Shown here piece after piece: positions 17,926 through 26,143 of a DNA stretch of 48,792 nucleotides. The first letter of the stretch is position 1. Each line of letters starts with the position of its first letter. Source of the DNA: Candidatus Albibeggiatoa sp. nov. NOAA (GTDB lineage: Bacteria; Pseudomonadota; Gammaproteobacteria; Beggiatoales; Beggiatoaceae); the NCBI GenBank assembly GCA_025800385.1, contig JAOXRS010000167.1, forward strand, positions 1 to 48,792, written 5' to 3'. Both the position numbers and the translations under genes were made by a program. Below the pieces are notes generated by a model. It ran no database searches. It had not been told where the DNA came from and was given only the letters and a program-made list of their open reading frames with translations.

Positions 17926-19617
17926 TCATACAATAGCAGTCATAGGCTTACCCAACTCTTTTAATAAGTGATCGGCAACCCGAAATGCATTGGCATAAAT
18001 TGTCCATGTATAAGGTACGCTGCCACCTGTGGGCATAAAGCTGCCATCGGTGACATACAAATTTTCAACTTGATGTGAGCGGCAATTTTTATCCAACACC
18101 GAAGTTTTAGGATCATCACCAAACCGACAACCTCCAGCCACTAAATTAGTCGGCGGTGCACCTGAAGCAAATGCAACCACATTTTCAGCACCCATCTGTT
18201 TTAATACCGTCGCACCCTTATCCGCTAAATACCAACCCGCTTGTAAATTATGCAAATGCACATCAATGCGTACTTTGGCCGAAGGAATCCCCCACTTATC
18301 TTTTAAACCCGATGCAATCGAAGCCTGTGTATTATCAGTTGGCATCCAATCACAAAAACACTCTAACTTGATATATTTGCCACCTGTGAAATGCGCTTTG
18401 AGCTTCTGCTTTAACGGCTTACCCCAGACTAAACCTTTTTCGCCTTGCACTTGTCGACTGGCGCGAGCAATGGGATTTGGATGCAAATGCACAAAATCAA
18501 CCGTGCCACCTTTTTGCCGTTCTCCATAATCTTTGTCATCAATCACATACCAATCCTGAATTGAACGATTAATAAATGTGCCGAATTGCTTTAACTCCAA
18601 CTGTTCCGCCGCTGAATAATTATCGTACGCCAAACGCCCCGAACCACTGCCACCACCTGCAAACAATAGATTTTTGCCAATTTGCCCATTATCATTGCCT
18701 AAGCCATTGGGATGTTTTGCCCCTGTAGAATTCAGTAATAAACGTGATGTTTCAATTGCTTGACAAGCCACGACGTAAATTTTCGCATCAACTTGCTGTA
18801 ATTCGCCCTGCTTATCAAAATAATCAACGGAAGTGATTTTGCCCTGAGCATTGGTGCTGATTTTCTTTACCATCGATTCGGTACGCACTTCACAATTGCC
18901 TGTTGCCACGGCTTGATCGATTAACGCCGCACGCGCTGAGCCTTTTGCCCCCGTACTACAACCATAACTGCCGCAATAACCGTTATAACTGCATGAATGT
19001 CTATCTAATGCAGGGCGGGATAAAATGGCTCTAGGCATTGGAATCGCGTGATAGCCCAATGTATTGCAAGCTTTATCAATGTGTTTAGCGATGGGATGTT
19101 CTTGTGTTGGCGGGAAGGGAAAATCTTTGCTGCTGCGTGGCTCTTGAAATGGATGCTCAACCACGCGTCCAGATACACCGATGACTTTTTCCACTTTATC
19201 GTAATAAGGTTCTAAATCTGCGTAACTGATCGGCCAGTCGACTACGTTAGCTCCTTCAATTTCGCCAAACTCACTAAGCTGATAAAAATCCACAGGCTTC
19301 AACCGATGAAAAAAACCACTCATAAAATTGCTAGAACCGCCCACTAGACTACCATTCCAAAAATTCCAACCAGAATGCAACGTGGGTTTTGTACGCCAAT
19401 TGTCTCCACGCGGCAATTCTAAAATATGCTGTTCATCGCGCAAATCAGGGGTGAATTTTTCCCGAATCCCCAGCAATTCATCTTTGGTGAAGTCTTCATC
19501 TTTGAACCAGCGGCCTTTTTCCAAAACCACCACCGAGTAGCCTGCTTTGGACAACTCATAAGCCACAGGTGCAGCCCCCGCACCACTACCAATAATGCAC
19601 ACATCGAAATCGTTCAT
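17926..19617 (-). CDS. GMC-family FAD dehydrogenase (gluconate dehydrogenase catalytic-subunit type)
   Basis: A 563-residue flavoprotein of the glucose-methanol-choline oxidoreductase family. The N-terminal dinucleotide-binding motif is VCIIGSGAGAAPVAYELSKAG, followed by LVGGSSNFMSG, and the C-terminal domain has VAGGCRFGDDPKTSVLD and NLYVTDGSFMPTGGS. It probably oxidises a sugar or sugar acid on the outer face of the membrane. The start at 19617 overlaps the stop of the upstream subunit gene as ATGA, which points to translational coupling; a longer start at 19671 would add 18 unremarkable residues. The protein has no signal of its own, and the partner carries a Tat signal, so it may be exported as a complex (hitchhiking), as in gluconate 2-dehydrogenases. 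The usual cytochrome c subunit is not in the window. Confidence 0.92.
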   Translation of the reverse strand: MNDFDVCIIGSGAGAAPVAYELSKAGYSVVVLEKGRWFKDEDFTKDELLGIREKFTPDLRDEQHILELPRGDNWRTKPTLHSGWNFWNGSLVGGSSNFMSGFFHRLKPVDFYQLSEFGEIEGANVVDWPISYADLEPYYDKVEKVIGVSGRVVEHPFQEPRSSKDFPFPPTQEHPIAKHIDKACNTLGYHAIPMPRAILSRPALDRHSCSYNGYCGSYGCSTGAKGSARAALIDQAVATGNCEVRTESMVKKISTNAQGKITSVDYFDKQGELQQVDAKIYVVACQAIETSRLLLNSTGAKHPNGLGNDNGQIGKNLLFAGGGSGSGRLAYDNYSAAEQLELKQFGTFINRSIQDWYVIDDKDYGERQKGGTVDFVHLHPNPIARASRQVQGEKGLVWGKPLKQKLKAHFTGGKYIKLECFCDWMPTDNTQASIASGLKDKWGIPSAKVRIDVHLHNLQAGWYLADKGATVLKQMGAENVVAFASGAPPTNLVAGGCRFGDDPKTSVLDKNCRSHQVENLYVTDGSFMPTGGSVPYTWTIYANAFRVADHLLKELGKPMTAIV

Positions 19618-20177
19618 AATTGATGAAACCTTGTTTGCGGACGTGGAAAACCGGGGTGATGTTGCAGCCATTGCCAGCCAACTGTTTGTGGATTGCCGCC
19701 ATAAATCGGGTCAGCCAATAATGCTTCGAAAATATAGCCGAGTAAAGTCATGATCCAAGCGCGTCCACCCTCTTGCTCAAAGGTGCGTAAACTGGTTTCC
19801 CGATCAAACTCATTCAACTCAACAAATGGCTTGTTAAATTGCTGCTGGCCGATTGCATCCAACTTAATTGCACCTTGTTTGATTAATTGGCGGTCGGTTT
19901 CTTCTCGGTTGGCATCGGCCAAAATCGCATGTAAATAATCTTGGGCATTCACATCGCTTGCACCGGGAGAATCTGGTTCAGCTGGAAATAAATGTTCTTG
20001 GGCAGCGGCGATGGTGTCCCATTGTTGTACTGTTAAATCAAGTTCAATCGTTTGCTTTGATTGGATAAATGCTGGCTTGAGTCTCGGTTCAATGGGGTCT
20101 GCTTCGGTTGCCATCAATAACGGCGAACTCGAAATACTAATAGACCCCGTGGCAATCAAAAAAGTGCGGCGTTTCAT
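19614..20177 (-). CDS. Gluconate 2-dehydrogenase subunit 3 family protein, Tat signal
   Basis: A 187-residue partner subunit of the GMC dehydrogenase encoded directly downstream with a four-base ATGA overlap. The N terminus MKRRTFLIATGSIS is a twin-arginine signal. The mature part has the subunit 3 pattern: WDTIAAAQEHLFPAEPDSPGASDV, a central helical region, and a C-terminal LLGYIFEALLADPIYGGNP followed by GWQWLQHHPGFP. In the family this subunit is needed for export and stability of the catalytic subunit. The gene is preceded by about 90 bases of noncoding DNA next to the HxlR regulator gene, which is read in the same direction, so one transcript could cover regulator, subunit 3 and dehydrogenase. 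Confidence 0.88.
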   Translation of the reverse strand: MKRRTFLIATGSISISSSPLLMATEADPIEPRLKPAFIQSKQTIELDLTVQQWDTIAAAQEHLFPAEPDSPGASDVNAQDYLHAILADANREETDRQLIKQGAIKLDAIGQQQFNKPFVELNEFDRETSLRTFEQEGGRAWIMTLLGYIFEALLADPIYGGNPQTVGWQWLQHHPGFPRPQTRFHQL

Positions 20178-20268
20178 ATGACACCTTGTTGGTTGATTTT
20201 GAGTGGCTTATATGAGAGGAGACCCGCGAGGTTGATTTTTTATTCCCCAATTGTTCATGAAATCACAG

Positions 20269-20625
20269 TTATAAACTATTTGACTCAGCCCATTCTCTAA
20301 TGCCTTCCAAAATATCCAATGCAGAACGCCCAAACTTGGTTAATTCATAGGTCACGGCAATTGGGCGATCACTGATAACAGTGCGTTTTACCATGCCGCG
20401 CGTTTCTAATTCTTTCAGTCGCTGGTCAATCATTTTTTTGCTTGCACCACCCAACATTCGCGTCAAATCGTTGAAACGTACAGGTTCATCTTTGAGATGA
20501 TAAATAATGGAAGCTGTCCATTTTCCACCAATTAATCGCATACCTTTTTCAACTGCACAAGGTTCTAAGCAAGTGTTTAAACTTTTTTTTCGTCCACAAG
20601 CATCTGTTTCAATAATATTTTTCAT
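20269..20625 (-). CDS. HxlR-family transcriptional regulator
   Basis: A 118-residue winged-helix repressor of the HxlR family (IGGKWTASIIYHLKDEPVRFNDLTR; SKKMIDQRLKELETRGMVKRT). Three cysteines cluster at the N terminus (C10, C19 and C23), the region where YodB- and HypR-type members carry their redox- or quinone-sensing cysteine. It diverges from a quinone reductase and peroxiredoxin pair, the classic target set of such sensors, and an eight-base inverted repeat lies between them at 20660-20700. The likely role is thiol- or quinone-responsive repression of those genes. The inducer is inferred, not shown. Confidence 0.9.
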   Translation of the reverse strand: MKNIIETDACGRKKSLNTCLEPCAVEKGMRLIGGKWTASIIYHLKDEPVRFNDLTRMLGGASKKMIDQRLKELETRGMVKRTVISDRPIAVTYELTKFGRSALDILEGIREWAESNSL

Positions 20626-20659
20626 GTGATCTTTTGCCTTACAATGGTGGTTACTAAAA

Positions 20660-20700
20660 GTATACTAGTTGATTATTATCTACAGGTTATCATAGTATAC
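20660..20700. promoter_or_regulatory. Candidate HxlR operator (inverted repeat)
   Basis: GTATACTA at 20660-20667 and TAGTATAC at 20693-20700 are exact inverted copies in the 122-base gap between the divergent regulator and mdaB-like genes. Each half contains the self-palindromic core GTATAC. TATACT-like hexamers in these halves could also be -10 elements, so bound repressor would block both promoters. Confidence 0.5.
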
Positions 20701-20747
20701 CTAAAGTAGATAGCTAACCCTTAATTGTCAATACGAGAGAATCAACC

Positions 20748-21332
20748 ATGAGTAATATCTTGATTATTAATGCACATCATCACTATTCGTTTGCGGAAGG
20801 TCGGTTAAATCAAACCCTGACACAAATAGCAGATGAAGCACTGACAGCAAAAGGCCATCAAACGCGAACTGTCATCATTGGTGAGGGTTGGGAGGTTGAG
20901 TCAGAGCTAGAAAATCATCAATGGGCGGATGTGGTTTTATTGCAATCTCCTGTTTATTGGATGGGTGTGCCGTGGACATTTAAAAAATATATAGATGAAG
21001 TCTATACCGCTGGGGCGCAAGGACAATTATGCAACAGCGATGGGCGACATAGTGATGCACCGAAACAAAATTATGGTACAGGTGGTACGCTAACAGATAA
21101 AAAATATATGTTTTCATTAACCTTTAACGCACCTGAAGAAGCATTCAACAATACGTCTGAATACTTGCTTCAAGGTAAAAGTGTTGATGACCTTTGGTTT
21201 CCCATGCACATGAATTACCGCTTTTTTGGTATGAAATCTTTACCAACATTTGTCTGTTACGATGTGATGAAAAATCCACAAATAGAAACAGATATAAATC
21301 GTTTTAAAGCACATTTAGATCAACATTTTTAA
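20748..21332 (+). CDS. NAD(P)H quinone reductase, MdaB family
   Basis: A 194-residue flavodoxin-fold enzyme that reduces quinones by two electrons, avoiding semiquinone radicals. Family features are ILIINAHHHYSFAEGRLN at the N terminus, LLQSPVYWMGVPWTFKKYID, and YGTGGTLTDKKYMFSLTFNAP, which in MdaB and KefF relatives line the FMN and nicotinamide sites. AGAG lies nine bases before the ATG. The peroxiredoxin gene follows within 30 bases, and the HxlR regulator is divergent, so this is probably a quinone or oxidative-stress module. It may protect against products of the nearby flavin oxidases; that link is inference from position only. Confidence 0.9.
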   Translation: MSNILIINAHHHYSFAEGRLNQTLTQIADEALTAKGHQTRTVIIGEGWEVESELENHQWADVVLLQSPVYWMGVPWTFKKYIDEVYTAGAQGQLCNSDGRHSDAPKQNYGTGGTLTDKKYMFSLTFNAPEEAFNNTSEYLLQGKSVDDLWFPMHMNYRFFGMKSLPTFVCYDVMKNPQIETDINRFKAHLDQHF

Positions 21333-21360
21333 AATGCCACATAGTGATGAGGAATCCATT

Positions 21361-21999
21361 ATGTCCCTGCAACAACAACTAAAAGCTACACATCAATCTT
21401 TTCTTAATGATGCACCTGAAGCCGCTACATTATTCGATCAAGATACAGAACAAACTATACAAAATGAGATAGATAAGCACGCACTTAAAACAGGTGATAA
21501 AGCTCCAAGTTTCACTCTACCCGATCAATTGGGGCGTGAGGTTTCATCTGAACAATTATTAAATGATGGTGTGTTGGTCGTTAGTTTTTATCGCGGTGGT
21601 TGGTGTCCGTATTGCAATTTAGAATTACGTGCGTTACAAACCCATCAAAATAAAATCAAAGCATTGGGTGCAAACCTTGTCGCCATCAGCCCACAGTTAC
21701 CCGATGAGTCTATGAGCACTGTAGAAAAAAATGCACTGACTTTTACTGTGTTAAGTGATGTGGATAATGTGATTGCGCGTCAATTTGGTTTGGTGTTTAC
21801 CTTATCTGAAAAATTGCGACCGTATTATCAAGGTTTTGGAATTGATTTAGCAGCAACCAATGGTTCGGATAGTTTTGAATTACCGATTCCTGCGACTTAT
21901 GTAATTAATCAGGATGGGGTAATTATTGCGGACTATGTGAATGCAGATTATAAACAACGCCTAGAACCTGAGTTAATCCTCCAAGCCTTAGTAGCATAA
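21361..21999 (+). CDS. Peroxiredoxin-like protein (AhpC/TSA family)
   Basis: A 212-residue thiol peroxidase of the AhpC/TSA superfamily that would reduce H2O2 or organic peroxides in the cytoplasm. The active region is SFYRGGWCPYCNLELRALQ; the first cysteine of CPYC is the probable peroxidatic residue and the second could resolve it, as in atypical peroxiredoxins. KAPSFTLPDQLGREVS is the usual strand before it, and PATYVINQDGVIIADYV is the C-terminal core. Start at 21361 has GAGGAA six to twelve bases upstream; an earlier ATG at 21334 would add nine residues and lacks a site. It follows the quinone reductase by 28 bases in what looks like a two-gene operon. Confidence 0.9.
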   Translation: MSLQQQLKATHQSFLNDAPEAATLFDQDTEQTIQNEIDKHALKTGDKAPSFTLPDQLGREVSSEQLLNDGVLVVSFYRGGWCPYCNLELRALQTHQNKIKALGANLVAISPQLPDESMSTVEKNALTFTVLSDVDNVIARQFGLVFTLSEKLRPYYQGFGIDLAATNGSDSFELPIPATYVINQDGVIIADYVNADYKQRLEPELILQALVA

Positions 22000-22045
22000 G
22001 CCCATTGATTGAAACAAAAGATATAAACAACTTTGTATTTTAAAT

Positions 22046-22078
22046 ACCTGAGTTTGGCATTTTGTTTCAAACTCAGGT
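22046..22078. terminator. Strong bidirectional terminator
   Basis: ACCTGAGTTTG at 22046-22056 pairs perfectly with CAAACTCAGGT at 22068-22078: an 11-base stem with an 11-base loop, centred between the convergent peroxiredoxin and thioredoxin-like genes, with T- and A-rich flanks on both sides. Confidence 0.78.
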
Positions 22079-22095
22079 CATGTTTTCAAATATTT

Positions 22096-22533
22096 TTAAA
22101 TTACATCTTGCTTGATGGGTTTTGCCTCAGTTGCTACTTCCTGTGCGACAGCTTGTAACAACCATAACATCCATTGGGGCTTAAGATAACCATTTTTATA
22201 AATCACTACTTCGTCATTTGCATTTAAAATAATCGTTCCGGGGCGACCGACTTTAGGGAAACGTTTTACCAACTCAGGATATTCAGCTTCATCGGCATAC
22301 ACAGCAATATAATTTTTGTCGATTTCAGCTAACACCTCAGCATCTTTATAAGTCGTTGCTTTCATTTTCTTACAAAAGCCGCACCATTCCGCTGACATGT
22401 TAAGCAAAATCAATTTATTTTCCTGTTGAGCCTTATGCAAAGTTGCTGCTGACCAGTCATGCCACTGTATTTCTGCTGCCGTAGCAGTTTGAAAACTGAA
22501 TAAAAATGCAAATGCGATGAATAAACGGTTCAT
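22096..22533 (-). CDS. Secreted thioredoxin-fold protein (WCGFC)
   Basis: A 145-residue periplasmic thioredoxin-like protein. A signal peptide (MNRLFIAFAFLFSFQTATA) is followed by a thioredoxin fold with the active site SAEWCGFCKKM and the cis-proline region GRPGTIIL. The WCGFCK sequence and the helix after it fit the thioredoxin_7/DsbD-gamma-like group, so it may handle disulfides or deliver reducing power in the periplasm. It begins four bases after the DUF3379 gene, in the same direction, so the two are probably co-transcribed and may act together. No DsbD-like membrane donor is in the window. Confidence 0.88.
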   Translation of the reverse strand: MNRLFIAFAFLFSFQTATAAEIQWHDWSAATLHKAQQENKLILLNMSAEWCGFCKKMKATTYKDAEVLAEIDKNYIAVYADEAEYPELVKRFPKVGRPGTIILNANDEVVIYKNGYLKPQWMLWLLQAVAQEVATEAKPIKQDVI

Positions 22534-22537
22534 TGTC

Positions 22538-23251
22538 TTAACCTCTCTGCCAAGTTAAATGTTGTGCAAAATAATGCTGAAAAGTCTGTAAATTCTCACC
22601 ATGCTCACCCACAATCACAATACTGCCTTTGTCAGTTGGCATGATGTGCCCTTGAAAACGTTGATCGGTAAACGAACGTGCTTTGCTTGCCTCAATTTGT
22701 GGCAACATCATCACTGTCACCACGCCTTTACTAGCTGGCAATACCATATGGATACCTAATTTATTGCCAATTTCACACGCGCCTAAATAATTTACTGCAC
22801 CAATATTTTTGGTTAATTTCCCACCATATTCATGTAACATCATATTTAAATGTGCTGTAGTTTTATGCTGTTGGTCGTGTAAATGTGGCAATTCTTCATA
22901 TACATGTTGCAACGCCAATTGCTTCAAATTGTCATCTGCAATAGGCTGTAAGCTTACAAATAAAATACTGATTGTTAATAATAAACTTGCTGCCAGTGCA
23001 TACCGAACATACCAACGACGCTGTGACTGTCTGTGATAGTCGGTTTTTAGTGTACGTTGTAATATAATCCGCTCGCTCAAACGTTCTGGGATGGGAATTT
23101 GTAACACGGCTTGCTGTAATTGATGCTCTAATGCTTGTTGTGCCTCAACCCATTTTTGATTGTCTGTAGACTCATTTTTTTTTTGAATGAAGCCTTCATC
23201 CTGACAATGTGGCTCGATGAGCGCGCGTCGTCTGAATTCGAGGTCATCCAT
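22538..23251 (-). CDS. DUF3379 family protein (anti-sigma-factor-like)
   Basis: A 237-residue protein starting MDDLEFRRRALIEP, the usual opening of DUF3379 proteins, with a cytoplasmic N-terminal part, a single membrane helix near residues 84-103 (YALAASLLLTISILFVSL), and a periplasmic C-terminal domain (VNYLGACEIGNKLGIHMVLP, VTVMMLP). In relatives the gene usually follows an ECF sigma factor, and the protein looks like an anti-sigma factor. Here no sigma gene precedes it: 23252-23677 is noncoding, so the partner is lost or lies elsewhere. It is followed by the secreted thioredoxin-like gene after four bases. Confidence 0.82.
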   Translation of the reverse strand: MDDLEFRRRALIEPHCQDEGFIQKKNESTDNQKWVEAQQALEHQLQQAVLQIPIPERLSERIILQRTLKTDYHRQSQRRWYVRYALAASLLLTISILFVSLQPIADDNLKQLALQHVYEELPHLHDQQHKTTAHLNMMLHEYGGKLTKNIGAVNYLGACEIGNKLGIHMVLPASKGVVTVMMLPQIEASKARSFTDQRFQGHIMPTDKGSIVIVGEHGENLQTFQHYFAQHLTWQRG

Positions 23252-23677
23252 AGTGTTTACCTTTCGCTGATGTTGGCGTGGTGGCCAATCGTTGTTTTAA
23301 TCTGTGCCTGAATATAATCATGTGAGTAGCACATTTGGGTTTTATGCTAAAAATGCAGCATTTTGCTTATTGAAAACCCTGTTGTTAATTTTAATAACAA
23401 AGGCTCTCAACTTGATAGATTATTGTTCTTGACTGCTCATGTTAGATAAGACCAGAGGTCATGATTTTTTATTCCCAAACGGTATGACTATTATCTTTGA
23501 GCGCAGAAATAAATTGGGCTGACATTTATAGCCAGATTAAGAACCGTAATATATTTGATAGGAGATAAATGAGGATAAAATAATCTTTTTTCAGGACTAT
23601 TTCGGTGATACTAAGGACAGGGTATAAACTTAGAAAACGAGGACAACTTTGTTTCTAAGTTTAGATGAAATGATTTT
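23252..23677. other. 426-base intergenic region with small palindromes
   Basis: No gene is visible here, and no remnant of the sigma factor that normally precedes DUF3379. AAAATGC at 23350-23356 and GCATTTT at 23358-23364 form a perfect palindrome around one base. The 18-base palindrome GTTGTTAATTTTAATAAC at 23381-23398 has one mismatch. Either could be an operator for the DUF3379 promoter. Confidence 0.35.
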
Positions 23678-23893
23678 TTAAGATTTAGGCTGGGCTTTTA
23701 AAATCATTGGCTGGTAAAAGTTTGGATTACCATCTTCATCTTCAGATACAGCTAAATTGCCGAAAGGCACATAACCTTGGTCAATTTTATCGTTAATTTG
23801 AGAAACCATTAGCCGAGTTGCTTGCGTGACACCAACACTACTATTATCGGTAATAATGATATAACGTTCTTTCTTCTTTTTCGTTTCTGCCAT
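23678..23893 (-). CDS. DUF1737-like small protein
   Basis: A 71-residue cytoplasmic protein with the DUF1737 pattern: a short strand (YIIITDNSS), an amphipathic helix (TRLMVSQINDKIDQ) and then GYVPFGNLAVSEDEDG with NFYQPMIL, equivalent to the family GWxPxGG...FYQAM signature. Function is unknown in the family. The N terminus is lysine-rich (ETKKKKER). A strong ribosome-binding site AGGAG lies seven bases before the ATG, which supports a real gene despite the small size. It lies between ompW and the DUF3379 gene in the same direction. Confidence 0.82.
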   Translation of the reverse strand: MAETKKKKERYIIITDNSSVGVTQATRLMVSQINDKIDQGYVPFGNLAVSEDEDGNPNFYQPMILKAQPKS

Positions 23894-23970
23894 GATATTC
23901 TCCTAAAACGTTCTGGGGTAGCGCAATTAATGAGTATGCAATTCTACCCCAAATCCACATTGTAGATAAA

Positions 23971-24675
23971 TTAGAAGCTAAAACGTTTACCTACACCAAT
24001 ACCGAATACCCAAGGGTTAACGTCAACGTCTGTAGAAACGTTACCCAACGCACCTGAGTAGAACGTTGCAGTTGTGTCGATGTCCATGTATTTAACGTCT
24101 AAGTTGAAGAATAAGTCATTACCTAAATCGTAGTCCATACCGATTTGACCAACCCAACCGAAAGAAGAATCTAATTCTACGTCTCTAACACCGCCTAAAC
24201 CATTGTCTAAAGAAGAAGTTGCTTCTTCACTTAAGAACATAGTGTAGTTTAAACCAATACCTGCATATGGACGGAATTGGCTGTCTGGCATGAAGTGATA
24301 TTGTAAGATTAACGCAGGTGGTAATACACGTGTTTCAATGATTGTGCCCATTGGAGATAAAGTTGGGCCTTTACCTACGATGTCATGCTTAGAGCTGATG
24401 TCTAATAATAATTCAACACCAATGTTTTGTGTAAACATGTAAGTGAAATCGATATCTAAAGAATAAGCATCTTCAACGTCTACTTCTGTACCTGCAACTT
24501 CACCGCCTGTCGCGCTAGAAGTTACGTTGCCACTATCAGCACTTGGATTAATGTTGATGATACGGCCACGTACTAATAAGTCACCTGCTTCTAAAGCTTG
24601 CACAGGTGCATTGATAGCAGTTAAACAGCCTGCCATAATAACAGGTAACGAGAACTTAGCTAATTTATTAAACAT
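23971..24675 (-). CDS. ompW: OmpW family outer-membrane protein
   Basis: A 234-residue eight-stranded beta-barrel of the OmpW family. A signal peptide ends around VQALEAGDLLVRGR; GDLLVRGRIININP is the family N terminus. Other features are VDVEDAYSLDIDFTYMFT, FMPDSQFRPYAGIGLNYT, and the C-terminal barrel signal VGKRFSF ending in phenylalanine. OmpW proteins form a narrow hydrophobic channel in the outer membrane for small apolar compounds and are often stress-regulated. AGGAG is just upstream of the start. It diverges from the AlgZ-type kinase gene; the 199-base gap between them holds both promoters but shows no clear binding site. Confidence 0.92.
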   Translation of the reverse strand: MFNKLAKFSLPVIMAGCLTAINAPVQALEAGDLLVRGRIININPSADSGNVTSSATGGEVAGTEVDVEDAYSLDIDFTYMFTQNIGVELLLDISSKHDIVGKGPTLSPMGTIIETRVLPPALILQYHFMPDSQFRPYAGIGLNYTMFLSEEATSSLDNGLGGVRDVELDSSFGWVGQIGMDYDLGNDLFFNLDVKYMDIDTTATFYSGALGNVSTDVDVNPWVFGIGVGKRFSF

Positions 24676-24874
24676 CAGATTTACTCCTGAATTAATTGTT
24701 ATGATTTTGAGTTATACCCTATGTAGATACAACTAAAGAACTTGATTGTGAAATTGCTCATAAATTACTGCGTACTATTACAAAGGTGTGACAATTAGTC
24801 AACAGTTTGATGCAAGTTTACAACAAAAAAAATCGATTTGCTGATATGCAACAACTTTTAAGGTTTAAACGGAT

Positions 24875-26143
24875 ATGGACGACACAGATAAACACTTCCT
24901 ACCTAACTTCTGTAGTGCTTATTTAATCATCTCTGGCATCATTCTTACGGAGCTGCTGGCCATTGTTTTAGTCCTCAGCCCTGTCGGAAAAGAAGGCTAT
25001 GCATGGCACTATATTCAGTATGAACTTCTGCCTAGCTTGGGCTGGACATCAATCTTTATGCAGGCTGTGACATTGTTGAGTTTATCGATTTTATGTATTA
25101 CTCGAAAATGGTTAAGGCAGCTAGAAGATCAAAATATTGGCCCAGTATTAAGTTATTTGTTTATTTTGTTGATTACGTGGGTTGCAAGTAAATTTGCGTG
25201 GGAATTAGATCATACAGTTACGGATGGCGTTGATATTTATAGTAATTACTACTCCATGTTGCTGACTAATTTACTGATTACAAATGCAGCCAGCCTATTG
25301 ATTTTAGGCACTTGTTATTACAAAAGATTTTGGAAAAATAGTACGCTGATTTTAATTTATACGTTAGTGATAATCTTTACCATTTTATTCACTGAACTAT
25401 TAGCCGTTCTTAATGCGTTGCAAAATAACCACAGCCAAGTCATCGATCATCATCTGTTCCTTTTACGCAACTTAAGCATTAGTGCCATTGTCAGTGCTAT
25501 TGTTTTGCGCTATTTTTATATTCAATATCGGTGGAAAAAGCAGACCGAAGCCACAGCATATTCTCGAGTACAGGCTTTACAAGCACGGATTCGACCGCAT
25601 TTTTTATTTAATAGTATGAATACCATTGCAAGCTTAATTCGGATTGATCCAGATAAAGCAGAGCAAGCAGTAGAAGATTTGTCAGAGTTATTTAGAGCGA
25701 GCTTAGGTGATGCAAGAGAAAAAGTGGCTTTAGAAGAAGAACTCGATTTGTGTATTCAGTACTTACGTATAGAGGGTTTGCGTTTAGATGAACGTTTGCA
25801 AGTACAATGGAAAATTGATCGTGTACCGCAAGATGCATTGATTCCCCGTTTAAGTATTCAACCATTATTAGAAAATGCAATTTATTATGGTATCCAACCT
25901 TTACCAGAAGGTGGTATGATAGAAATCACGGGTCTTTTTGATGGTAAACAAATCCAGTTAGATATAGAAAACCCTCTAAGCCAACAACCTTTGAGTCACC
26001 GAAGCAAAGGGCATGGGATTGCGCAACGTAATATTCACGAGCGTTTACAAGCGCATTATGGTCAACTGGGGAGCTTAAATGTCAGACAAGAACCCGACGT
26101 ATATTGTGTTAGCCTACGTTTCCCATATCAAACAGACTTATGA
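24875..26143 (+). CDS. Sensor histidine kinase, LytS/AlgZ (HisKA_3-like) type
   Basis: A 422-residue membrane kinase. About six hydrophobic segments fill residues 15-215; the cytoplasmic part has the His_kinase motif ALQARIRPHFLFNSMNT with the phospho-acceptor H242, then LLENAIYYGIQ (N-box) and KGHGIAQRNIHERL (G-box) of the ATPase domain. The response regulator gene overlaps its stop as ATGA, so the two form a coupled two-component system of the AlgZ-AlgR type. The signal sensed is unknown; the multi-helix sensor domain is not one I can name. It diverges from ompW, which is a possible target by position only. Confidence 0.93.
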   Translation: MDDTDKHFLPNFCSAYLIISGIILTELLAIVLVLSPVGKEGYAWHYIQYELLPSLGWTSIFMQAVTLLSLSILCITRKWLRQLEDQNIGPVLSYLFILLITWVASKFAWELDHTVTDGVDIYSNYYSMLLTNLLITNAASLLILGTCYYKRFWKNSTLILIYTLVIIFTILFTELLAVLNALQNNHSQVIDHHLFLLRNLSISAIVSAIVLRYFYIQYRWKKQTEATAYSRVQALQARIRPHFLFNSMNTIASLIRIDPDKAEQAVEDLSELFRASLGDAREKVALEEELDLCIQYLRIEGLRLDERLQVQWKIDRVPQDALIPRLSIQPLLENAIYYGIQPLPEGGMIEITGLFDGKQIQLDIENPLSQQPLSHRSKGHGIAQRNIHERLQAHYGQLGSLNVRQEPDVYCVSLRFPYQTDL

